A program made the translations under genes and the position numbers. This document shows positions 19,303 through 29,330 of a stretch of 64,000 nt of DNA, piece by piece. Positions within the stretch are counted from its first letter, which is position 1. Each line of letters opens with the position of its first letter. Under the pieces are notes generated by a model. It had not been told where the DNA came from, did not search any database, and saw only the letters and a list, made by a program, of their open reading frames with translations. Origin of the DNA: Lederbergia panacisoli (GTDB lineage Bacteria > Bacillota > Bacilli > Bacillales > Bacillaceae_C); the NCBI RefSeq assembly GCF_024626525.1, contig NZ_JANJGU010000001.1, positions 496,001 through 560,000 on the forward strand, read 5' to 3'.

Positions 19303-20169
19303 TCAATCATTGTATACTAGGTCTTTTAACTGTGCACTGACTCGCTTCTCTGTAAAATAAGCATGGAGAATTTCATTTTCATCAAGCTTTCCGAGACTAT
19401 TATTCTTACCTCCAACATAGATTAAATGTTTACAACCACGTTTGAACTTATCCAACACTTCATGCAAATATTCTTCCCCCTTCGCATCAATCGCTTGCAA
19501 TTGGGAAAAGCTCAAGTTTTTGCCATAATGTCTTTCCAGTAAAAATCTCATAAAAACATATCGTTGTTGTTTCCATTCAGTCCATAAAATAATGTCCAAA
19601 TATAGTAATACAAGCCATACATTTATATTTAATGGACTAAAAAGAAGAATCATTACATGCAATACGAGCAATACAATAAAGGAACTCATCAATGATAATC
19701 GACAAGCTTTTTTATAGGCATGCTGTGTGGAAAGGTAAAGTTGAACGAGTTTTCCTCCATCTAATGGCCAGATAGGAATAAGGTTAAATAAAAGAATCAT
19801 TAAATTATATTGGGATATTTCTTTCGCGACGTCAGCCGGCAAAAACGAAAGCATGACAAACACTGGAATTAAAGCAGCGATCAGAACATTTTGTAAAGGC
19901 CCAGCGATGATTACAATCAGATCCTCTTTAAGTCGACGATTTCCATGTTCATCTACTTCACACGTACCACCGAAAGGCAAAATCATTATCCGTTTAATTT
20001 TCCAACCAAAATGTGCAGCTGCTGCAGCATGTCCGATTTCGTGAATAAATACAATTGCAAACAAGTAAAGCAATTGCCAAAAATAACCCGTGATGATTGC
20101 AATTCCAGCTACCCCCCAAAAAAGCGGATGAATTTGCATTTTTTTAATTAGAAGTCCATATTTATTCAA
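19303..20169 (-). CDS. spoIVFB: SpoIVFB intramembrane metalloprotease
   Basis: Site-2 protease that cleaves pro-sigma-K in the outer forespore membrane. 288 residues, six hydrophobic segments, zinc-binding HEIGH at 43-47 and the third ligand in NLIPIWPLDGG near residue 135. The C-terminal region is a cytosolic CBS-like domain (RFLLERHYGKNL onward). Starts eight bases inside spoIVFA, its regulator. Confidence 0.95.
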   Translation of the reverse strand: MNKYGLLIKKMQIHPLFWGVAGIAIITGYFWQLLYLFAIVFIHEIGHAAAAAHFGWKIKRIMILPFGGTCEVDEHGNRRLKEDLIVIIAGPLQNVLIAALIPVFVMLSFLPADVAKEISQYNLMILLFNLIPIWPLDGGKLVQLYLSTQHAYKKACRLSLMSSFIVLLVLHVMILLFSPLNINVWLVLLYLDIILWTEWKQQRYVFMRFLLERHYGKNLSFSQLQAIDAKGEEYLHEVLDKFKRGCKHLIYVGGKNNSLGKLDENEILHAYFTEKRVSAQLKDLVYND

Positions 20170-20920
20170 AGTTTATCACCTGGATAGGATCAATAAACAT
20201 ATCATTTTGTTTAATTGCAAAGTAAAATTCCCCGGTTTCTCCTTCTTTACTTAGTGACACAACACCAACATGTTTACCTGCTTCTACATTTTCCCGAGGT
20301 TTTACGGTAATTTTATCCAACATCCCATACCATGTCTCAGAATGATCCGCGTGTTGAATGATTACAGTTTGACCGATATCTTCTTTTTTTCCTGCAAAGA
20401 TAACTACACCGCCAGTCATTGCTTCTACCTCTGCATTTGTGCCAGTTTCCATAATAATGCCTCTTCCATCCACCGAAAAGTCTTCTAATATTTTTCCCGT
20501 CACTGGCTGAGCATAAGACAATTCCTTCTTGGGTTTATCTACTTCCTCAACTTTTTCAAATGGTGGAAGTAGTGCCAATGGTTTTCCAAATTGCTTCTCA
20601 TACCAATTGGCAACTGCCGCAAACTGAAATTCTTTTTCCATCGTTTTCTTTACACCTAATTTTATCTGATCTAGTTTAGGTGAGGTGGATTGAAACATAA
20701 TGGCAAGGACAAGAACTAGTGCAGCGGATGCAAGGATTTTAAACAAAAAAAGGTCACGATTCCAAAGTGGATGAAAAGAATCTTTAGGTTCGGATTCAAA
20801 TACGGGGGATTCAAATTCATTATCAATAAAAGGAGTTGGTCCAAATCTCTCCTTGTTAGGACTATATTGCTTTCTCCGTTTACTTATTCGTTTCCGAATT
20901 TCATCGGCTCTTCTGCTCAT
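20162..20920 (-). CDS. spoIVFA: SpoIVFA, regulator of SpoIVFB
   Basis: 252 residues. A basic cytosolic N-terminus, one membrane helix (ILASAALVLVLAIMF, ~60-76), then an extracytoplasmic LytM/M23-like domain (VVIFAGKKEDIGQTVIIQHADHSETW) that lacks the full zinc site. It holds SpoIVFB in a complex with BofA and is itself cut by SpoIVB, releasing pro-sigma-K processing. ATG after GGGAGATGGGGGAGA. A strong sigma-E promoter precedes it. Confidence 0.92.
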   Translation of the reverse strand: MSRRADEIRKRISKRRKQYSPNKERFGPTPFIDNEFESPVFESEPKDSFHPLWNRDLFLFKILASAALVLVLAIMFQSTSPKLDQIKLGVKKTMEKEFQFAAVANWYEKQFGKPLALLPPFEKVEEVDKPKKELSYAQPVTGKILEDFSVDGRGIIMETGTNAEVEAMTGGVVIFAGKKEDIGQTVIIQHADHSETWYGMLDKITVKPRENVEAGKHVGVVSLSKEGETGEFYFAIKQNDMFIDPIQVINFE

Positions 20921-20951
20921 TCTCCCCCATCTCCCTTAATTATTTTCTACT

Positions 20952-20980
20952 ACACTATGTCTCGTCCTAATAAAATATGC
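20952..20980 (-). promoter_or_regulatory. Sigma-E promoter of the spoIVF operon
   Basis: On the minus strand GCATATT (20980-20974) matches the -35 KMATATT perfectly. After 14 bases comes CATAGTGT (20959-20952), which keeps the CATA and final T of the -10. It lies about 30 bases before spoIVFA, a sigma-E gene in B. subtilis. Confidence 0.65.
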
Positions 20981-20994
20981 TCTTATTACTAAGA

Positions 20995-21036
20995 GAAAAA
21001 AAAAGAGCCATACGTTCAATTAATATGAACGCATGA
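20995..21036 (-). terminator. Terminator of minCD
   Basis: ATGCGTTCA / TGAACGTAT stem followed on the minus strand by GGCTC and nine T, 12 bases after the minD stop. Confidence 0.8.
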
Positions 21037-21047
21037 CTACTAAAGGA

Positions 21048-21857
21048 TTATTTTGCTCCAACACCAAATAGCTTTTTCAATCTTGCAAACACTCCTGATT
21101 TTTCATCTTCCAAAGATTGAAGCGGGACAGACTCACCCAAAATTCTTCTAGCAATATTCCGATAAGCAATAGACGCCTTGCTGTTCGGGTCAAGGGCAAT
21201 GGGCTCGCCTTGGTTAGAAGATCTAATCACATCCACATCATCTTGGACGATGCCAATCAAATCTATCGATAAATGCTGGGCAATTTCATCGACATCCAGC
21301 ACATCGCCATCTTTCATCATTTGACTGCGAATACGATTGATGATTAATTTCGGCGGCTCTACATTTTCTTCTTTTTCCAATAATCCAATAATACGATCTG
21401 CATCACGAACGGCAGAAATTTCCGGAGTTGTCACAACAATAGCCTTATCAGCCCCTGCTACGGCATTTTTATATCCTTGTTCGATGCCAGCTGGGCAATC
21501 AATTAATATGTAATCATACTCGTGTTTCATTTCATTAACGAGTTTTTTCATTTGCTCTGGAGATACGGCTGTTTTATCACTTGTTTGTGCAGCTGGAAGT
21601 AAAAACAACTTATCTTCAAACCTTTTATCTTTGACAATCGCCTGGTGCAGCTTACATCTCCCTTGAACAACATCTACTAGATCGTATATAATCCGATTTT
21701 CGAGACCAAGTACTACATCCAGATTTCTTAGACCAATATCCGTATCTATGAGACATACCTTTTTCCCCTGAAGGGCAAGAGCCGTCCCCAGGTTAGCCGA
21801 AGTTGTAGTTTTTCCGACTCCTCCTTTACCCGAAGTTATTACAATCGCCTCACCCAT
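21048..21857 (-). CDS. minD: Septum-site-determining ATPase MinD
   Basis: 269 residues. Deviant Walker A SGKGGVGKTT (9-18), Walker A' IDTDIGLRNLD, Walker B DYILIDCPAG, and the C-terminal amphipathic membrane-targeting helix GVFARLKKLFG. It recruits MinC to the membrane to block polar division. Overlaps the end of minC by eight bases. Confidence 0.97.
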   Translation of the reverse strand: MGEAIVITSGKGGVGKTTTSANLGTALALQGKKVCLIDTDIGLRNLDVVLGLENRIIYDLVDVVQGRCKLHQAIVKDKRFEDKLFLLPAAQTSDKTAVSPEQMKKLVNEMKHEYDYILIDCPAGIEQGYKNAVAGADKAIVVTTPEISAVRDADRIIGLLEKEENVEPPKLIINRIRSQMMKDGDVLDVDEIAQHLSIDLIGIVQDDVDVIRSSNQGEPIALDPNSKASIAYRNIARRILGESVPLQSLEDEKSGVFARLKKLFGVGAK

Positions 21858-22539
21858 TGTATTGTCCCCCTTTTAATCTAGTAATATTTGGTCGTATATG
21901 TTTTAAAACTTGCAATCGATCTATAACGATTTGATGCCTTCCGTCAATGTAAGCACATTCCATATGGTGACGATCCTCTTGATCATAATGATCTGGAGCG
22001 CGACTAATACAATCTGAAATTCTTAGTTGCGACGGGGTCATAAATGAAGCAACGATAACCGCTTCGTTCCTTCCCGTAAACCCTGCATGAGCGATCCCTT
22101 TTAAGGCACCCATAATAAATATATTGCCAGCCGCTCTAACTGTCCCCCCCGGATTTACATCTCCAACGAGCAATAAATCACCAGGAACTTCTAATATTTG
22201 CCCGGATCTAACGACAGTAGCGACGGATGTCACTTCCTGTTCATCAATTATACGTTGGGCCTCGGTCTTTGTGATAATATTACTTTCAATCTCTTCAACT
22301 ATTAAATTTTGCTTTTTACGAATCATTTCTTTTAATTGTTCTTGTTGATCTATATTGAGATATCGATTACCTGAAAGAATACGCACCGAAATAAGGGGGC
22401 TATCCATGTCCACCCCATGTAAATCAGCAAGTTTTTCTTCCAGCTCTATAAGTAAATCCTCATATGAGCAGCGATCATTCAATTGCAAAGAAAGACCGTT
22501 CTTTGTTCCTTTAATCATAACATTTTGTCTGTTTTTCAT
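21850..22539 (-). CDS. minC: Septum-site inhibitor MinC
   Basis: 229 residues. An N-terminal FtsZ-inhibiting domain, then the right-handed beta-helix domain (VRSGQILEVPGDLLLVGDVNPGGTV...GALKGIAHAGFTG) that binds MinD. The chosen ATG gives the B. subtilis-like N-terminus (...VMIKGTKNGLSLQL), though the ribosome site is weak. The 157-base gap to mreD shows no clear terminator. Confidence 0.96.
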   Translation of the reverse strand: MKNRQNVMIKGTKNGLSLQLNDRCSYEDLLIELEEKLADLHGVDMDSPLISVRILSGNRYLNIDQQEQLKEMIRKKQNLIVEEIESNIITKTEAQRIIDEQEVTSVATVVRSGQILEVPGDLLLVGDVNPGGTVRAAGNIFIMGALKGIAHAGFTGRNEAVIVASFMTPSQLRISDCISRAPDHYDQEDRHHMECAYIDGRHQIVIDRLQVLKHIRPNITRLKGGQYNG

Positions 22540-22696
22540 GTGATACGGGCAAGGAGACTCAACTTGCAGAATAGTGCCCTCATATCTCCTTTCACTACTG
22601 CATCGATTTATCTTTAGTTTATCTCATTATTTATATTTCGTCATCCCTTGCTGAATTCGACAAACTACATCGATTTTCCTCTTATTCCAAAAAAAA

Positions 22697-23218
22697 TTAT
22701 TCACTTAACTCTTCTTTTTTTCTATTTAGTAAAAATCTGTTGAATGGAAAATATACGATTAAGAAAAATACGGCATTTAGAATGAGAGTTGGGACCAAAC
22801 GAATCATAGCAAATTCATTTATCTCCATACTATTCCGCAAAACGAGGATATTCATTCCGTATACAATTGTTTCAACTAGGGATACACATAATATGGATGT
22901 AAATAGAGCAGTAAAAACATTTGAAAAAAGGGTTTTAGCCAATTTTGCCGAAATATATACGGCGATCGGAAACAAAACCATATAAATACCGATAATCTCG
23001 GTAAAATAAATATCAAATAATAATCCGAAGACTGCGGCATAAATAAGTGTGCGATTTCTAAAAAAACTTATTCCCATCATGATTAATAATACTAATAAAA
23101 AATGCGGAACAAGGATCCAATCCCTTCCTAAAGTACCAGTCGGCAAAAATTCTACAAAAATACTTTCAAAATAAAAACACAACGTTAAAAGGAAGGGGAG
23201 AATCAATCGTCTCATCAT
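22697..23218 (-). CDS. mreD: Rod-shape protein MreD
   Basis: 173 residues, five or six membrane helices, N-terminus RRLILPFLLTLCFYFESIF. Component of the elongasome with MreB and MreC. Overlaps the mreC stop by four bases (ATGA), so translation is coupled. Confidence 0.92.
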   Translation of the reverse strand: MMRRLILPFLLTLCFYFESIFVEFLPTGTLGRDWILVPHFLLVLLIMMGISFFRNRTLIYAAVFGLLFDIYFTEIIGIYMVLFPIAVYISAKLAKTLFSNVFTALFTSILCVSLVETIVYGMNILVLRNSMEINEFAMIRLVPTLILNAVFFLIVYFPFNRFLLNRKKEELSE

Positions 23219-24081
23219 TCCCCCTCCTTCGTTGTTTCTTCGATAGTATCCATAGTACGCACAATCACTAATACATGCTCAAATCCGTAAAAATCTGCAG
23301 AAGGTTCAATATAGGCTATTTGTGTCAATCCGAAACGATCCACTTCCACCTCTTTTACCTTTCCAATATCCAGTGTTTTTGGAAAGACACCTCCGAGACC
23401 AGAAGTGACGACATTCTGACCTTTTTTAATCTCTTGATCAATGACAATATCTTTCATGATTAACATTTTCTTTTCTTTATCATAGCCATCAATAAGACCA
23501 AAAACATCTTCATCTCCTTGAATTTCAGCAGCAACTCTATTTTTTTTATTATCAGAGCTAAGAAGTTCAACCGTGGCAGTCATTGGTGAAGTACTGACAA
23601 CTTTTCCAACTAAACCTTTCGCTGTTGTGACAGCCATATTTGTTTTAACACCACTTTTACTCCCTTTATTGATCGTAATTTTTTCAAACCAACGATCCGG
23701 TGCTCGACTAATGACAGTCGCTTGAATGGCATCGTAATCACGAAGATTTTCCGTTTTATTAAGTACATTCCGTAATTCTTCATTATCTCTTTTTAAATCT
23801 GATATTTCCTTTTCAAGCGTCGCTAGTCCTTCCAATCTGGCCTTAAGTTTCTTGTTCTCCGTATATGTATTTTGCAGATCATGAATATTACCAAAAAAGT
23901 TTGCAACACCTTGGGCCGGTATTGAAATAAGAGATTGTCCAAAACCAACAACGTCTTTTACAAATTGCTCTGGACGTGTAATATTCTCTTTATCTTTTAA
24001 AGAAAAGCCGATCAAGGATACAAGAATAATGATGCTAATAAGAAGAATAATAAGACGTTTGTTTAAAAAAAAGTGTGACAT
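23215..24081 (-). CDS. mreC: Rod-shape protein MreC
   Basis: 288 residues. One N-terminal membrane helix (LIILLISIIILVSLIGFSL), a coiled coil (residues ~70-110, KARLEGLATLEKEISDLKRD) and the extracytoplasmic double beta-barrel with RAPDRWFEKITINKG and GLVGKVVSTSPMTATVELL. Links MreB filaments to the wall-synthesis enzymes. Confidence 0.95.
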   Translation of the reverse strand: MSHFFLNKRLIILLISIIILVSLIGFSLKDKENITRPEQFVKDVVGFGQSLISIPAQGVANFFGNIHDLQNTYTENKKLKARLEGLATLEKEISDLKRDNEELRNVLNKTENLRDYDAIQATVISRAPDRWFEKITINKGSKSGVKTNMAVTTAKGLVGKVVSTSPMTATVELLSSDNKKNRVAAEIQGDEDVFGLIDGYDKEKKMLIMKDIVIDQEIKKGQNVVTSGLGGVFPKTLDIGKVKEVEVDRFGLTQIAYIEPSADFYGFEHVLVIVRTMDTIEETTKEGE

Positions 24082-24177
24082 TATTTACACCCCGTAAGAA
24101 AAGCAACGCGCCTTGCACATTGGCGCTTAAGCTATACATTAATTTACTATTTCATTTAATATGCCGGTCAAAGAAGC

Positions 24178-24200
24178 AAGCGCCGCAAAAAACGGCGCTA
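24178..24200 (-). other. GC-rich hairpin between mreB and mreC
   Basis: AGCGCCG / CGGCGCT stem with loop TTTTTTG on the minus strand, directly after the mreB stop. The following sequence (TGCTTCTTTGACC) has only a poor T tract, so it may be a partial terminator setting mreB expression above mreCD. Confidence 0.5.
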
Positions 24201-24207
24201 GTTACTC

Positions 24208-25263
<1,056 letters not shown>

Positions 25264-25470
25264 TTAATGCATCTGCTCCCTATACTTTCAAAATCATTTA
25301 GATTTATTCTATAGCCTGTCCAATACAATATATTTTACGTTTTTTCATTGACTGTTTTTGTTTAACGATTTTAAATCAGTAACTTTCTTTCAAGTAAAAA
25401 AATTAATAAAAACTTGCCTACTAAAAATCATAAGTCTAATTATATCTTATCATTTTTTAAAATCCTAGTG

Positions 25471-26160
25471 TCACATATACCCTTTTTCTTTCATGCTGAC
25501 ATATTTTTTATCACCAATGATTAAATGATCAAGCAGTTCAATTCCAATCATTTTTCCGCACTCTACTAATCGCTTTGTCACTTCTATATCCTCTCTTGAA
25601 GGCGCAGGATCTCCAGAAGGATGATTATGAAGACATATAATGGAAGCAGCCGAGCGCCGAATAGCTTCTTTAAAAACCTCGCGAGGATGTACGATACTGG
25701 CATTGAGGCTACCTATGAAGATTGTTTGTCGATGGATGACTTGGTTTTTGGTATTTAAATAAAGGCATACGAAATGTTCCTGGCTTAAGAAACGCATATC
25801 ATTCATACAATAGTTCGCCCCGTCTTCTGGGCTGCGAATAACATATCTTTCATCATAAGAAAGATTGCTGATTCTTCTTCCAAGTTCAACCGCTGCTGCA
25901 ATTTGTACTGCTTTCGCTTCTCCAATTCCTTTCAGATTTGTCATTTCTTCGAGTGCTGCATCCTTAAGCCACATGAGACCATCAAACTGTGTTAGTAGCC
26001 GATTAGCCAATTGAATGACGGATTCTGATTTTGTCCCAGTTCTTAATAAAATCGCCAATAATTCATGATTCGATAAACTTTCTGGCCCATTGTTGATGAG
26101 ACGTTCACGGGGGCGCTCATCGACAGGAAAGTCACGTATCATGAGGGATTCGGTTTTCAA
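25471..26160 (-). CDS. radC: RadC/YsxA JAB-domain protein
   Basis: 229 residues. A helix-hairpin-helix LKGIGEAKA (76-84) and a C-terminal JAB/MPN metal-binding motif HNHPSGDPAPS (178-188). Named for DNA repair, but a direct repair role has been disputed; the JAB fold suggests a metallo-hydrolase. Twenty-two bases after maf in the same direction. Confidence 0.94.
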   Translation of the reverse strand: MKTESLMIRDFPVDERPRERLINNGPESLSNHELLAILLRTGTKSESVIQLANRLLTQFDGLMWLKDAALEEMTNLKGIGEAKAVQIAAAVELGRRISNLSYDERYVIRSPEDGANYCMNDMRFLSQEHFVCLYLNTKNQVIHRQTIFIGSLNASIVHPREVFKEAIRRSAASIICLHNHPSGDPAPSREDIEVTKRLVECGKMIGIELLDHLIIGDKKYVSMKEKGYM

Positions 26161-26181
26161 GTATAGTTTCCTCCTTTAGGT

Positions 26182-26757
26182 CTAATTGGGAGGAATGATG
26201 AGTCCCATTGCTGAAAGAATGCGATATAAACGGGAAATTGGGAGGCCTACGACGGTATAATAATCTCCTTTAATGGATTTTACAAGGAGTGCTCCCTGCC
26301 CCTGAATACCATATGCACCAGCTTTGTCAAAGGGCTCTCCACTCTTTATATATTGATGAATATCAGTTTCTGTCAACTCCCAAAATTCTACATCTGTTTT
26401 TTCATAAAATGTTTCGGTCTTGCCCTTATTGATGATGGCTACACCTGTATAAACGGCATGAATACGTCCTGATAGTAGTTTCAGCATATGCTCGGCTTCT
26501 TCACGATTTTTTGGCTTACCGAGAATAAGCTCATCGCATACCACGACGGTATCTGATCCAATAATAGCGGCTTGTGGGAAATGCTCGGATGCAAGGCTTG
26601 CTTTCCGTAAAGCAAGTGTCACGACAAAATCTGATGGCTGGAGTCCTGTTGGTAGAGTTTCATCGGCATTTGGTGAAAAAGTAGTAAAAGGAATGTTTAG
26701 TTTCTGTAGGATTTCTTTTCTTCGAGGTGAAGCAGAAGCAAGTACGAGGTGATTCAT
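26182..26757 (-). CDS. maf: Maf nucleotide pyrophosphatase (septum-formation protein)
   Basis: 191 residues. Signature LASASPRRKEILQ at the N-terminus, GSDTVVVCDELILGKPKN and FDKAGAYGIQGQGALLVKSIKGDYYTVVGLP. Hydrolyses non-canonical or canonical nucleoside triphosphates; overproduction blocks septation in B. subtilis. The ATG at 26757 is chosen because the upstream ATG is too close to AAAGGAA. A longer frame upstream has no ribosome site. Confidence 0.94.
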   Translation of the reverse strand: MNHLVLASASPRRKEILQKLNIPFTTFSPNADETLPTGLQPSDFVVTLALRKASLASEHFPQAAIIGSDTVVVCDELILGKPKNREEAEHMLKLLSGRIHAVYTGVAIINKGKTETFYEKTDVEFWELTETDIHQYIKSGEPFDKAGAYGIQGQGALLVKSIKGDYYTVVGLPISRLYRILSAMGLIIPPN

Positions 26758-26880
26758 AGGCATGGCTTCCTTTCTTGGATAAGGAAAATAGTTTTCATAC
26801 ATTTGATTTAGGGAGATACGTAACTCTATCCTATCAAAGTGTTGAGAAAGAAACAATAGAAAAAAGGGGTGATAAGCCCC

Positions 26881-27897
26881 TTAATTATTATTCCCGTAAT
26901 ATATTTTGACAAATTCCAGCAGAGCTTGCTGAGCTTGTAAAAGATCATTACTAGATTCTGATGTTGAGAAACTATTAAGATGTTTTTGCGCCAATTCAAG
27001 GCTGCCATGAAGGTCCTTGGCAATTTCAGTTTCAAAAGTACCGACTAATTCCTTTTCAGCATTTTTTAAAACATCTTCACTCACTACACCATTCGTAAAC
27101 CCGCTCGCCGATTCTTCTGCAAGCTTATGAAAGGTGTTAATGTCACTAGTGATAAGATCTGCTTCTTCTTTTGAGGCTAACTCTACTGTTTTTCCACTAA
27201 TCACAAGTTCCTTTGCCCAGACTTCTTCATCTTTTAGCCCTTGATCCTTCAATTTATTTGACCATAATTTAGCAGTTGATAAATCACCGGCGACGCCAAT
27301 AAATAAATAATATTGCCCTTCTATTTCTATGACGGTTTTCCCTATCCCATATTCAGATACATTTTCACCTGCAGAAACAGCACCTTCTTCGGAAGAATAT
27401 AGACCACCTTGAAGAACAGGGATTGTAAGATCAGGGAGGGTAAAAGAATATGATTCAATTTTAGTATTTTGTTCCTCTTTTTCCGCTGCCGGAGGAATAT
27501 CGGCTTCATTTAATGCGACGGGACTGTCTTCAGATTGGATCGCCATTTTATATATTATAAGTCCAAGAATTAACCCAACAGCTATGGCAAGAAATACAGA
27601 AATAAACACACTTGAAAATCCAGGTTTTATATTTCTCTTCCAATTTGTCATAGGCAGTTTTTTAACATTGTCCTTTGTTGCATTGATAATCTTATATTCC
27701 GGCACTTCATTTTTTTCTACGTTCGGCAAAATCCATTCAAACTCTTCTTCTTCTACTGTTTCTTCTGATGAAGCTGCAGAAGCTTCCTTCGTAGCTGATT
27801 GCCAATCATGAATGGCAGTTTCCTCTGAAAACGGCTGCTCTTTACCATTCAATTTTATTTTAATGGTTGAATTGCGCTCCTTTTTTTCATCATCCAT
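26881..27897 (-). CDS. spoIIB: Stage II sporulation protein B-like, SPOR-domain protein
   Basis: 338 residues. A cytosolic acidic N-terminal third (residues 1-92), a single membrane helix (VFISVFLAIAVGLILGLIIY, ~97-116), and an extracytoplasmic region whose middle (PVLQGGLYSSEEGAV...QYYLFIGVAGDL) is a SPOR-type domain that binds denuded septal peptidoglycan. In B. subtilis SpoIIB helps localise the engulfment hydrolases. Position maf-spoIIB-comC-folC is that of B. subtilis, except that the whole pilus cluster lies in place of comC alone. Confidence 0.82.
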   Translation of the reverse strand: MDDEKKERNSTIKIKLNGKEQPFSEETAIHDWQSATKEASAASSEETVEEEEFEWILPNVEKNEVPEYKIINATKDNVKKLPMTNWKRNIKPGFSSVFISVFLAIAVGLILGLIIYKMAIQSEDSPVALNEADIPPAAEKEEQNTKIESYSFTLPDLTIPVLQGGLYSSEEGAVSAGENVSEYGIGKTVIEIEGQYYLFIGVAGDLSTAKLWSNKLKDQGLKDEEVWAKELVISGKTVELASKEEADLITSDINTFHKLAEESASGFTNGVVSEDVLKNAEKELVGTFETEIAKDLHGSLELAQKHLNSFSTSESSNDLLQAQQALLEFVKIYYGNNN

Positions 27898-27950
27898 TCA
27901 TCTTTAAGCCTCCCGCACATAAATTTTGTTTTATCCTATCATACAAGCAT

Positions 27951-27998
27951 AAAAAAAAGACGAAACTTTTGTCGTCTAGTACAAAAAGGTTTTCGTCA
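27951..27998 (-). terminator. Terminator of the leftward pilus operon
   Basis: GACGAAA..CTTTT / AAAAG..TTTCGTC stem followed by eight T on the minus strand, five bases beyond the pilO stop. It separates the pil genes from spoIIB. Confidence 0.85.
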
Positions 27999-28002
27999 AA
28001 TT

Positions 28003-28734
28003 TTATTTCTTTTCTCTATTAATAGTAGGAAAATTGTTGAAAGGATCTTTCTTATTTGCGGGTGGTGGTGAATCTATTTTCGGAACTTGGTCGCTTAAAT
28101 CTGTTAAATTAGGCATGTAATAAGTGGATATCGATACATTAAATTGAATTGTTTCTTGTCCATCTTCTGTTGTTTTCATTTCTGTAGGTGCTGCGACAGT
28201 GATTTGTTCCACTTGCACAATGCGATTTTGTGACTCAAGATAGGTTAAAAAATCCTCAAAATCAAAATAATTTTTAGCCTCTATAGATAAGAAAACTGTT
28301 ATATTTTCTAGTGCTGATTGCTTGTCTAATGACTCAGTTTCTTCTTTTTCTATTATTTCTAATGATGACTCGGTCTCCACTTCTTCAGCTAAAAGTCCGC
28401 TGCCTTCTGAAATATCCATATTTTTTATAAAAACATTCGAAACTGTTTCTGCCTTTTCAATATCCAAAATCAACTGATCCGTTAAAGGCCGAACAGGGAT
28501 TTGCTTTTGAAGGGAAAAAGAGCTTTCAATAGTTTCTTTATTCGCATTTGCTGTTTTTTCTTGTAATACTTTAAGCATTTTTTCTTCAGTTTTTAGTTGA
28601 TTATGAAGTATTTTAGACTGACTCGAAACAGGTCGGTATTGTAAAAAATAAATTGAAAATAACATTACTAAAAACAAGAAGGCTGTCAATACGATGATAA
28701 ACCATTTATTTTTTATCCATTGAAGTGGCATCAC
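28003..28734 (-). CDS. pilO: PilO-like type IV pilus assembly protein
   Basis: 243 residues: short cytosolic N-terminus, one membrane helix (WFIIVLTAFLFLVMLFSIYF), a coiled coil (KILHNQLKTEEKMLKVLQEK) and a ferredoxin-like extracytoplasmic domain (ITVFLSIEAKNYFDFEDFLTYLESQ). Aligns by architecture and position with PilO, which pairs with PilN in the inner-membrane alignment complex. Starts inside pilN (4-base overlap). Last gene of the operon, before a strong terminator. Confidence 0.82.
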   Translation of the reverse strand: MMPLQWIKNKWFIIVLTAFLFLVMLFSIYFLQYRPVSSQSKILHNQLKTEEKMLKVLQEKTANANKETIESSFSLQKQIPVRPLTDQLILDIEKAETVSNVFIKNMDISEGSGLLAEEVETESSLEIIEKEETESLDKQSALENITVFLSIEAKNYFDFEDFLTYLESQNRIVQVEQITVAAPTEMKTTEDGQETIQFNVSISTYYMPNLTDLSDQVPKIDSPPPANKKDPFNNFPTINREKK

Positions 28735-29330
28735 TCATTGCCTCCTTCAGCTTGCAAGTCTTTTATATACTTTTTATTAATCGATAATTGGTAATAAGCT
28801 GAATAGCGCGGAAGAATCTTTGCATCTCCAATTTGTTGTTCTTCTTCCGTCTCCTCTTCTTTTGCCGTGATTGAATGTATTTTTGCACTTTTAACCCACT
28901 GTGATTTAACCAATTTATTTAAGTAAAAAGCTGCTTCCCTGCTTGAATCAAACTGAACGGATAATTGCATATCGCCGTTTAAACTATAGGAGAATGATTC
29001 AAAAAAACCTCGTTCCGGCAAAAGTGAAATAAGGTGGCCCAAAAGTGGCACAGAATCAATCCGTTCCTTATTCATCCAATTGATCGTTTCATTTAATATA
29101 TCCGCAGAACTTGTCTTCTCAGAATCTGTTAATTTGCTATTTTCTATTTCAATTAAAGCCTGGATTTGTTGGAGTTGTTTCTCATATGTTTGAGCGCGTT
29201 CTTTTTCCGAATGTATTTGTATAAATAAAACGGTAGAGCAAAAGATCGCAATTATAAAAATGAACATAAGGCTATATAAAAGGAAATATGATTTCTTTTT
29301 TCTTTTGGGAATCAAATTAATTTCAATCAT
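28731..29330 (-). CDS. pilN: PilN-like type IV pilus assembly protein
   Basis: 199 residues. The N-terminus MIEINLIPKRKKK is the PilN motif that docks onto PilM, followed by a membrane helix (LLYSLMFIFIIAIFCSTVLF), a coiled coil and a small extracytoplasmic domain. Overlaps pilM and pilO by four bases each, so the three are translationally coupled. Confidence 0.88.
   Translation of the reverse strand: MIEINLIPKRKKKSYFLLYSLMFIFIIAIFCSTVLFIQIHSEKERAQTYEKQLQQIQALIEIENSKLTDSEKTSSADILNETINWMNKERIDSVPLLGHLISLLPERGFFESFSYSLNGDMQLSVQFDSSREAAFYLNKLVKSQWVKSAKIHSITAKEEETEEEQQIGDAKILPRYSAYYQLSINKKYIKDLQAEGGNE

Noticed and set aside
24178-24200. Full terminator between mreB and mreC
   Set aside because: The stem is strong, but the T tract after it is interrupted, so listed only as a hairpin and possible attenuator.
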